From Alphaproteobacteria bacterium (GTDB taxonomy: Bacteria > Pseudomonadota > Alphaproteobacteria > Puniceispirillales > Puniceispirillaceae): 6,398 bases of DNA. This document shows, one piece after another, positions 1 through 5,537 of the stretch. Every line of letters starts with the position of its first letter. The first letter of the stretch is position 1. Below the pieces are notes generated by a model. The model ran no database searches. It was not told where the DNA came from and saw nothing but the letters and a program-made list of their open reading frames with translations. The stretch is from contig JAACDT010000055.1 in assembly GCA_009936885.1 (NCBI GenBank), positions 1 through 6,398 on the forward strand, in the 5' to 3' direction. The translations under genes were made by a program, and so were the position numbers.

Positions 1-458
1 CAGAAGGAAGAGTGATTTTATATGCAGATAGGATTACAGATTCCATGCAATATGCCATTGATGAGACTAAAAGACGCCGCGATAAGCAAACCGCTTGGAA
101 CGAGGCCAATGGCATCACACCTGAGACAATCAAAAAGGATATCACTGATATTCTAGATTCTGTTTACGAAAAAGCAGATAGGGTAACTGTAAAAGTGGGA
201 AGCAAGGATGCAAGCCTGCACGGAAAAGACATTTCAACCATAATTGCAGAGCTTGAGACAAAAATGCGTGATGCTGCTGCAAATCTTGAATTCGAAGAAG
301 CTGCAAGATTGCGGGATGAATTAAAACGTATTGAAAATAAACAGCTTGGACTAGATGCTCCTGGGATGGCAAAATCAGCACAAAATACAAAGTTAAAAGC
401 TGAAATTAATGCGCCCATTCAACCTCCGTCTGGAAGACGCCCAGTTCGACGAAGGTGA
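1..458 (+). CDS. uvrB: UvrABC excinuclease subunit B, C-terminal part (5' end outside window)
   Basis: UvrB is the DNA-damage-verifying, helicase-like subunit of UvrABC nucleotide excision repair; it is loaded by UvrA and then recruits UvrC. The first full codon is at base 3, and the frame reads Glu-Gly-Arg before the GTG at 12. That GTG is therefore an internal valine (GRVILYADRITDSM), not a start. About 151 residues are visible, and the window begins just after helicase motif VI. Seen: the conserved post-helicase block (ILYADRITDSM, AIDETKRRR, NGITPETI), then a UVR domain at roughly visible residues 78-111 (LETKMRDAAANLEFEEAARLRDE), which in known UvrB contacts the homologous motif of UvrC. 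The protein ends in an Arg/Pro-rich basic tail (GRRPVRRR) of about 35 residues beyond the UVR motif. It ends with TGA 49 bases from the stop of the convergent hydantoinase-like gene. Family assignment is very secure. Confidence 0.97.
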   Translation, partial: EGRVILYADRITDSMQYAIDETKRRRDKQTAWNEANGITPETIKKDITDILDSVYEKADRVTVKVGSKDASLHGKDISTIIAELETKMRDAAANLEFEEAARLRDELKRIENKQLGLDAPGMAKSAQNTKLKAEINAPIQPPSGRRPVRRR

Positions 459-460
459 AA

Positions 461-482
461 CTCAAACATCTATAATGTTGAG
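461..482. terminator. Weak hairpin between two convergent genes
   Basis: CTCAAACAT (461-469) and ATGTTGAG (475-482) can form an 8-bp stem with one bulged A and a 5-base loop (CTATA). It lies 2 bases after the uvrB stop and 25 bases beyond the stop of the opposing gene. On the + strand no U-run follows; on the - strand only three T follow. It could act as a weak bidirectional terminator or as a 3'-end stabilising hairpin, but the missing T-tract makes this tentative. Confidence 0.3.
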
Positions 483-507
483 GCCAAATCAAGAAGTGAG
501 GGGGCGA

Positions 508-2580
508 TTAAACATTAGGGTTTGAGGTGGCACTCCCAGCGGTTTTGGCAGTTATTACCGCTTCAATAAACAAGCTTTTGCCAGCTCCAAGATCAGCTCT
601 TTGAACGTTTTTAAATAAGGTGGTTTTGGTTTTAGTTGCACCTGCTTTTGTAGCTTTTTGCTCTGATACTATTGTTGCCGCTTGCTTTGCTCTTTCAATG
701 GCCTCATCCAACATCTCAAAATCTTCGATGCCCGTTGTTAAATGTACCCTAAACACCCCTTCTTGTGGCTGCGTAATTGTAATCGAACTATGTTGATGAA
801 TTGAGCCGATTGCAGCGCCGATAGCACCTGCAACCTCCGCATATTCAGGAATAACTAAAGAAGTATTTAAACGCTCTGCTATGTTTGGATAATGTGTTTT
901 TGCAGATGCGCCAAGTGCTATAATTGGCGATAATAAACGAATATCATGTTGCAGCAAATGTGATTGCTGGGTTCTCTCAGAGAGTGCTGCTTTAATCGCA
1001 GGCGTGTTTGAGGCTGTATTTTCTGCTCCGCCCTCTTCTGCTATTGCTGCATCTGAAATTTTCAAAGATGACACAAAGCTTAATTTATCTAAGCAAATTT
1101 GTGATAATGCTTCGGCAGATTTGGCAATCACTTGCCCTTTATTGTCTTTTTGCCGCGCAAATAGCTGTGCACCTAAAATGGCTGCCTTTTTATTATAGAT
1201 ATCGAAGCTTCCAAGAATATGCACCGCATCTGTCGGAGTAAAGCAACTTAGTTGAGCAAGTCCCTTGCTGATAAGTCTATCAAGGGCTCCTAATGCAATT
1301 TGCGTATCTGCTATATCCGCAATTGCAGAAATACCATTTTTTATCAGGCGCCCTGCCATTTTAGCCTCTGACCTTGCAAGCCAGCTGGGTGTTTTTTCTG
1401 ACATTAGTGGAATTATAAACCGCGCATCAGTGGCAAGAGCAATTGGCGCTAATAATTGACGTTCCATAATAGCAATGCAAGCTGGAAATTGTGCACCAAG
1501 AAGCGATAACGGTAGCGCTCTTCTAGGGCCTAATTTTATAAAAGATGGAGGAGAATCATAACCAATATGTAATTCAGAATCGCCTCCGATTCCGCTTGTC
1601 CATATTTTTACAGCCTCAATCATTGTGCTCCAGCCGCCAATTTTAGCGCCATCCTCGCTTAAATCAACCATCCCATTTTTGAGTATTGAAATGTCGGTTG
1701 TTGTGCCACCAATATCACAAATAATTGCTGTTCTCTGGTTTGCAAGAAATGCGGCGCCTGAGACACTAGCCGCTGGACCAGACAGAATAGTTTCTACTGG
1801 ACGCTCTCTTGCAAAATCTGCAGAAACAAGAGATCCATCCCCTTTAACGACCATTAGCTTGCAGTTTAGGCCAATATGGTGCATCTGCTGCTGAGTTGCA
1901 TTTATCAGCTTTTCAAGCAAGCTTATGAGCTTTGCGTTGAAAAAAGCAGTTAATGCCCGCTTCGGCCCACCAAGAGATGCAGATAGATCATGACTGCAAC
2001 TTACAGGCATTTGGGTATGCCCTCTGATATAATCCCTTGCTATTATTTCATGCTCTGGATTGCGTGTGGCAAAATAACTTGCAACTGCAAATGCGGATAC
2101 TTGCGGCGCAGTTGATTTTATAGCTTGCAACAGTGATTTGGTATCCAGCGGCGACCGGACGGTTCCATCTGATTTATGTCCGCCATCTATAAAAATTACT
2201 GGATTTTGCCCAATTGCCTTTCCAAGCTTGCCTAGCTCCAAGACGTCTTCTGCAAAACCTATGAGCACTAAAGCGACATGGGAGCCCGCATTTTCAACTA
2301 TGGAATTAGTGGCAAGAGTAGTGGACAGACATACAAGCTCTATGTCTTCTATTGTCAATTTTTGATGTGTGCCTGAGATATAATTTTCTGAGATATAATT
2401 TAACATGTCACTGGGAGCCTCTATGCCAAGCGCAAGGCGCATCGCATTGCCAACACCAATAGATAAATCTTGTCTCGTTGTAAGTGATTTTGAAGTTCTA
2501 ATTACAGACGAATCCTCGGCGTTTATAATAGCCGCGTCCGTAAAAGTGCCTCCTGTATCTAAGCCAAGTATAGTTCTCAT
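508..2580 (-). CDS. Hydantoinase/oxoprolinase family protein (HyuA-like)
   Basis: A 690-residue member of the HyuA / 5-oxoprolinase / acetone carboxylase beta family (ATP-dependent, actin-like fold). Seen: N-terminal phosphate-binding motif DTGGTFTD (8-15), STTLATNSIVENAG (86-99), SGPAASVSGA (267-276), second phosphate motif DIGGTTTD (289-296), GIGGDSELHIG (330-340), FTPTDAVHILG (447-457), and a C-terminal block IIALGASAKTHYP followed by IPEYAEVAGAIGAAIG (553-592). The length is normal for the A subunit. Family members hydrolyse or carboxylate cyclic amides or ketones with ATP, usually with a HyuB partner, and no HyuB is visible here, so the substrate is unknown. The start is ATG with GAGAG 8 bases upstream, and the canonical motif begins at once. 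It lies 64 bases after the amidotransferase gene in the same direction. Oddities: a tandem NYISE/NYISG duplication at 61-70 and low-complexity stretches near 513-529 and 640-655. Family sure; reaction unknown. Confidence 0.93.
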   Translation of the reverse strand: MRTILGLDTGGTFTDAAIINAEDSSVIRTSKSLTTRQDLSIGVGNAMRLALGIEAPSDMLNYISENYISGTHQKLTIEDIELVCLSTTLATNSIVENAGSHVALVLIGFAEDVLELGKLGKAIGQNPVIFIDGGHKSDGTVRSPLDTKSLLQAIKSTAPQVSAFAVASYFATRNPEHEIIARDYIRGHTQMPVSCSHDLSASLGGPKRALTAFFNAKLISLLEKLINATQQQMHHIGLNCKLMVVKGDGSLVSADFARERPVETILSGPAASVSGAAFLANQRTAIICDIGGTTTDISILKNGMVDLSEDGAKIGGWSTMIEAVKIWTSGIGGDSELHIGYDSPPSFIKLGPRRALPLSLLGAQFPACIAIMERQLLAPIALATDARFIIPLMSEKTPSWLARSEAKMAGRLIKNGISAIADIADTQIALGALDRLISKGLAQLSCFTPTDAVHILGSFDIYNKKAAILGAQLFARQKDNKGQVIAKSAEALSQICLDKLSFVSSLKISDAAIAEEGGAENTASNTPAIKAALSERTQQSHLLQHDIRLLSPIIALGASAKTHYPNIAERLNTSLVIPEYAEVAGAIGAAIGSIHQHSSITITQPQEGVFRVHLTTGIEDFEMLDEAIERAKQAATIVSEQKATKAGATKTKTTLFKNVQRADLGAGKSLFIEAVITAKTAGSATSNPNV
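2373..2401. repeat. 15-base-period tandem duplication inside the hydantoinase-like gene
   Basis: The 14-mer CTGAGATATAATTT occurs at 2373-2386 and again at 2388-2401, a period of 15 bases. In the minus-strand gene it encodes NYISE then NYISG (residues 61-70), so the duplication adds five residues and preserves the reading frame. It sits between the N-terminal nucleotide-binding segment and the conserved STTLATN block. Confidence 0.85.
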
Positions 2581-2644
2581 ATCTGTTTCTCTCAGGAGAG
2601 TGACACAAAATAATATTTATTGTTTCGGCGCTATTGGGCTTTAA

Positions 2645-3358
2645 TTATGTATCGCAAAAGAAGTTAACTATCCATTGACCGACAATAGGCCCATCATGCG
2701 GTTTTGATAGTGATTCTAGAGCAATAGTTGCTTTTTCTTGCCCAATGTTGCGGGTGCGTAATGCGATTAAATCTTGCGTAAATTCAGGAGAAAATTCAGG
2801 ATGGCCTTGCATGGATAATATATGCTCTCCAATAGAAAATGCTGAAAATGGACAAAATTCATCTCCGCTCAATACCTCAGCAGAATCGGGTAGTTTTATG
2901 ACTTGATCTTGGTGCATATAGATTAGCTCAAGGTCTTTTTTTTCAGGTCTCATCCAATTTTTTGTGTCAGATATAGAATGTTTTCTAATGCCTACACCCC
3001 AGCCTTTTTCTGATTTTATTACCGCACCTCCAAGTGCCACAGCTATTGCTTGATGACCAAAGCAAAACCCCGCTATTTTTTTCTTTCTCTTGTGAGCTTC
3101 TCTAATAAGAGCAAACAGGGACTTCATCCAGCTTGTATTCTCATAGACACCTGAAGCAGAACCAGTAATAAGAAAACCATCGAATTTATTGATTTCAGGC
3201 ACGGAAGAGCCATCCATTATAGGGAAGCTTGTAAGTTTAATCATGGGGGTTGATTGCGCCTGTCCAATAAGACTTCTAAACATACCAGGATAATCTGGGT
3301 AGCTTGCGGACATTTTGGGATTATTTACCCCTGTTTGAAGAATAGCCACGCGCTTCAT
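2645..3358 (-). CDS. Stand-alone class I glutamine amidotransferase (GMP synthase glutaminase-like)
   Basis: A 237-residue triad glutamine amidotransferase related to the glutaminase half of GMP synthase (COG0518 type), without a synthetase domain. Family enzymes release ammonia from glutamine or hydrolyse gamma-glutamyl bonds through a Cys-His-Glu triad. Seen: ITGSASGVYE (64-73, oxyanion-hole region), nucleophile elbow GFCFGHQ with Cys99, MHQDQV (148-153), and QGHPEF (184-189) giving His186 and Glu188. All catalytic residues are present, so it should be active. The open frame extends 5 codons further to an ATG at 3373, but that codon has no ribosome binding site. The ATG at 3358 has GAGG 6 bases upstream and starts MKRVAIL, so it is preferred. 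It lies between a ribbon-helix-helix gene (83 bases upstream) and the hydantoinase-like gene (64 bases downstream). The physiological acceptor is unknown; gamma-glutamyl peptidase activity is a plausible alternative to ammonia transfer. Confidence 0.92.
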   Translation of the reverse strand: MKRVAILQTGVNNPKMSASYPDYPGMFRSLIGQAQSTPMIKLTSFPIMDGSSVPEINKFDGFLITGSASGVYENTSWMKSLFALIREAHKRKKKIAGFCFGHQAIAVALGGAVIKSEKGWGVGIRKHSISDTKNWMRPEKKDLELIYMHQDQVIKLPDSAEVLSGDEFCPFSAFSIGEHILSMQGHPEFSPEFTQDLIALRTRNIGQEKATIALESLSKPHDGPIVGQWIVNFFCDT

Positions 3359-3364
3359 TATTAT

Positions 3365-3368
3365 CCTC
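3365..3368 (-). promoter_or_regulatory. Ribosome binding site that decides the amidotransferase start
   Basis: GAGG on the minus strand, within GTGAGGATA, lies 6 bases before the ATG at 3358. It falls inside the first codons of the longer open frame starting at 3373, which itself lacks a Shine-Dalgarno sequence. This favours the shorter protein. Confidence 0.7.
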
Positions 3369-3441
3369 ACCATCGCAAAAATGTTTAACTCAGTCTAACT
3401 TAGCGTAAATTGACACAGTTTTACGAGCAAGGAAGAATTAA

Positions 3442-3654
3442 TTAATTTTTATAATATTCAAGAATAAAAATTCGAACAGCGCTAGATAGCCCCAATTTAG
3501 GGTGTGTGCTTCTTCTTTCATCTATTTCACTTACAAGGGATGCAAGAGACATTTTGCGACTAGATGCGATTTCATTCAGACTAACCCAGAAAGGGGTTTC
3601 GAGCGAAATCGAGGTTGAATGCTTCTTTATCGTGATTGATCGTTTTACTATCAT
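3442..3654 (-). CDS. Ribbon-helix-helix domain protein (RHH_4 type)
   Basis: A 70-residue basic protein matching the small RHH_4 family common in Alphaproteobacteria. Seen: a predicted beta strand around STSISLE (13-19), helix 1 from PFWVSLNEIASSR (21-33), a turn at KM, helix 2 SLASLVSEIDERR (36-48), then LSSAVRIFILEYY (56-68). The family pattern is HxTSxSLExxFWxxLxEIA...SLxxLVxxID...LSSAxRxFxL, and it is matched nearly throughout. By fold this should be a dimeric DNA binder using the beta ribbon, but targets of this family are mostly unknown. ATG 3654 is the only workable start; AGGA lies 10 bases upstream, a slightly long spacing. It lies 50 bases after the rRNA methyltransferase gene and 83 before the amidotransferase gene. 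It could regulate the neighbouring genes or simply be a passenger in the transcript. No toxin partner is adjacent, so a toxin-antitoxin role is not supported. Confidence 0.88.
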   Translation of the reverse strand: MIVKRSITIKKHSTSISLETPFWVSLNEIASSRKMSLASLVSEIDERRSTHPKLGLSSAVRIFILEYYKN

Positions 3655-3704
3655 ATCAATTTATTCCTGTTTAGATGTTGATAAACAAATTTAGGAAGAA
3701 CTTA

Positions 3705-5084
3705 TTATCTCTGGAAGTTGCCAATTAACTCACTATGAGTGGTCCAGTTAAACTGATCTAATATGCTCAAATGTGTTAGCTGATAATCAGCGTCCAGCAA
3801 TATTCTAGCATCCTTGATAAAGCTAAAGGGATTGCACGAAACATAGGTTACAGATGGGCAATTGGTTTGCGCAATTTGTTTTATTTGTGAGTAAGCGCCA
3901 CCGCGTGGAGGGTCTAGAATTATACCATCAAAATCTTTCATGAACTCAGATCTGACAGGTGCTTCTATCAAGTTACGGGTTTCCGTTTTTAATAAATTAT
4001 CCTGCGCAAAATTCCTGTAGCCACTTTGATAAGCCTCAAGGCATTCTTTGTGACTATCAATCGCGGTTATCCTAACTTTTTGTGATAGCAATTTTGCGCT
4101 TAATGTTCCGCACCCCGCAAATAAATCCAAACAATCTGTCGCACCCTTATGAGCATGAAACACTTGATTTTGAAGCTCATTCTCCCCGAATAGGGTTGGC
4201 TGTAGAAAGATGCCTGGGGGCGGAGAGATTGAGATACCACCCCACTTGATGAAAGGAGCACTATTTTGATACAGCAAACGCGATTTATCTCGGTCTGTAT
4301 ACACAATAGAAACTCTGTTAATATTGGTTCCAGATGCCCAGCTAGCCAATTCTATTTCCGTGTTATCTGGTAATTTTTGTTCGGGTATAATTAATACATC
4401 GCTTCCATTCTCATAGTGATTCACATTAATCGCTACTGTAATGCCCATTGGCATAATTCTATCAAGCCCTTCACGTATTAATTCTTTAGTTACCAGTAAT
4501 GCTTCGCTTAAGACAGCGCAGTTATCAAGTTCGATAATTTGATATGACCTGCTGGCATAAAAGCCAATAAAGCTTTTTTCTTTAGTGCGTTTAAACTTAA
4601 AATTTGCGCGGCGTCTTTTCTGGTCTTGTGATGTAAAAAGGCCGCCAAAATCCAGAATTTTTATGTTTGAATTATAGAGGAGTTCAAGAATGCTTTGTTG
4701 CTTCCAGCTCCTATATTTGCTGAACGACATATGCTGTAATTGACATCCGCCACAACTCGAAAATGAATTGCATTCTGGCGGTTTCCGCTCAAGTGAAGGC
4801 GTCACTAATTCCAATAAATCAGCTTCTAATCTATTGCCTATTTTAGTTATTGGCTGCGCGCGCACTACCTCGCCTGGAAGCGTATTTGGAATGTAAAATT
4901 CAACTTTATTTTCTGGTTCGTATTCTCTCCAACTTGCTAATCCTACGCCATCACCTTTACTAGAAATACGGTTTATTTTTACTTTAATATCTGGCGTATT
5001 TTTTGGAAGTTTCTGTCTGTTCGACCTTGCCTTTTGCTTCCCCGACCGCCATTTGCCGGTTTTAGAATATCTTGATGTACCCAA
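3705..5084 (-). CDS. Class I SAM-dependent RNA methyltransferase, TrmA/RlmD (RumA) family
   Basis: Predicted 5-methyluridine methyltransferase of 23S rRNA (RlmD/RlmC-like), 459 residues from TTG 5084. Seen, numbered from that start: a basic leader (1-31), a TRAM RNA-binding domain (about 32-97), a [4Fe-4S] ligand set Cys105-x5-Cys111-x2-Cys114 plus Cys189, Gln295 in FLQPT, SAM motif LDLFAGCGTLS (319-329), DPPRGG (391-396), catalytic Cys417 in SCNP, and the general base Glu452 in HSEL. The cluster cysteines argue for the rRNA branch rather than tRNA-specific TrmA. The frame stays open to another TTG at 5111, but AAGGAG (5092-5097) sits 7 bases before TTG 5084 and nothing comparable precedes 5111. 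No ATG is available before the TRAM domain. It ends with TAA followed in frame by a second TAA, 50 bases before the ribbon-helix-helix gene. The exact target uridine cannot be read from sequence. Confidence 0.95.
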   Translation of the reverse strand: MGTSRYSKTGKWRSGKQKARSNRQKLPKNTPDIKVKINRISSKGDGVGLASWREYEPENKVEFYIPNTLPGEVVRAQPITKIGNRLEADLLELVTPSLERKPPECNSFSSCGGCQLQHMSFSKYRSWKQQSILELLYNSNIKILDFGGLFTSQDQKRRRANFKFKRTKEKSFIGFYASRSYQIIELDNCAVLSEALLVTKELIREGLDRIMPMGITVAINVNHYENGSDVLIIPEQKLPDNTEIELASWASGTNINRVSIVYTDRDKSRLLYQNSAPFIKWGGISISPPPGIFLQPTLFGENELQNQVFHAHKGATDCLDLFAGCGTLSAKLLSQKVRITAIDSHKECLEAYQSGYRNFAQDNLLKTETRNLIEAPVRSEFMKDFDGIILDPPRGGAYSQIKQIAQTNCPSVTYVSCNPFSFIKDARILLDADYQLTHLSILDQFNWTTHSELIGNFQR

Positions 5085-5091
5085 AGAAGGT

Positions 5092-5097
5092 CTCCTT
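5092..5097 (-). promoter_or_regulatory. Strong ribosome binding site setting a TTG start for the methyltransferase
   Basis: AAGGAG on the minus strand ends 7 bases before the TTG at 5084. It is the best Shine-Dalgarno match near the gene and lies inside the longer reading frame that begins with TTG at 5111, so it points to the inner TTG as start. Confidence 0.7.
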
Positions 5098-5247
5098 GCA
5101 ATCGGCGCCAATATGTTAACGCAAATAGACGCGTGTTTTAATTTATGTACACTTAATCCTTGATGGATTGCCAGCCTCTATTTTTCCAAAGGCCTGTTTA
5201 ATTTCGCTACGGTTGTATTTAATCTTATCGAAGACGCGGAGGTAAAA

Positions 5248-5496
5248 ATGCCATCACAAGAATTTAATTCAATCGACAATAACCAATTAAAAATGGATTG
5301 AGAGGGAGCTGCAATTACGCTGAAAGATTGCCGAGAAACTATCTTGATAAACCAATAGGCATTGATCTGTTTAGATTATCAAGAGGCCGCAATTCAGGTG
5401 TTAGACAGCAAATGGGCAAGGCGTGCAGGCTATAGAGCTAAAGAGATTTCCAATTTAATAAAGGAAGATTTGTTATTCAAAAACTCCACCTTTTAA
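5248..5496 (+). pseudogene. Possible decayed small gene, or a 17-residue ORF with a good ribosome binding site
   Basis: GGAGG (5238-5242) lies 5 bases before an ATG at 5248. The frame begins MPSQEFNSIDNNQLKMD and meets TGA at 5299. It then continues open for 18 codons (EGAAITLKDCRETILINQ) to TAG at 5356. It continues again for 45 codons, including YQEAAIQVL and WARRAGYRAKEISNLI, to TAA at 5494. Read through, it would be an 83-codon protein with two nonsense codons. The later segment has an amphipathic, Arg/Lys-rich, protein-like composition. I do not recognise the family. Two stops in about 83 codons of AT-rich DNA are fewer than random sequence would usually give, but not decisively so. Alternatives are a genuine 17-residue peptide, a regulatory leader with nothing obvious downstream, or chance. 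It is transcribed opposite to its neighbours. Confidence 0.3.
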
Positions 5497-5537
5497 TCTT
5501 CGGCGCTGTTAATTATTATATAAGGCTGTTAGCATTA

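Larger units (their letters stand above)
5085..5537. other. 453-base stretch without a confident gene
   Basis: This lies between the ispB stop and the methyltransferase start, both on the minus strand. It should hold the methyltransferase promoter if that gene is not co-transcribed with ispB, but no minus-strand -35/-10 pair stands out. I see no tRNA, no strong terminator hairpin after ispB, and no riboswitch-like fold. On the + strand it contains a possible decayed small gene (5248-5496), listed separately. GCTGTTA occurs twice (5504-5510 and 5525-5531), which is probably meaningless. Confidence 0.5.

Noticed and set aside
12..458. A complete small gene starting at GTG 12
   Set aside because: The frame is open to the window edge and encodes Glu-Gly-Arg before the valine, matching the internal UvrB sequence; it is the tail of a larger gene.
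2589..2600. Palindrome CTCTCAGGAGAG upstream of the hydantoinase-like gene as an operator or hairpin
   Set aside because: The arms are only 5 bases with a 2-base centre, too tight for a hairpin, and the segment is explained by the purine-rich ribosome binding region.
1004..2644. Several + strand ORFs of 60-90 residues opposite the hydantoinase-like gene
   Set aside because: They are antisense shadows of a gene whose motifs are clear along its whole length, and their translations show no family features.
3442..3654. Antitoxin of a toxin-antitoxin pair
   Set aside because: Ribbon-helix-helix antitoxins normally sit directly beside a small toxin gene. Here the neighbours are an rRNA methyltransferase and an amidotransferase, and the sequence fits the RHH_4 family instead.
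4100..4306. Minus-strand 68-residue ORF inside the methyltransferase gene
   Set aside because: It overlaps, in another frame, the region encoding the SAM motif and has no recognisable domain or ribosome binding site.
5299..5358. Stop-codon readthrough or selenocysteine/pyrrolysine recoding of the broken frame
   Set aside because: There is one TGA and one TAG, no recognisable SECIS-like hairpin after the TGA, and no known selenoprotein motif. Decay or chance is simpler.
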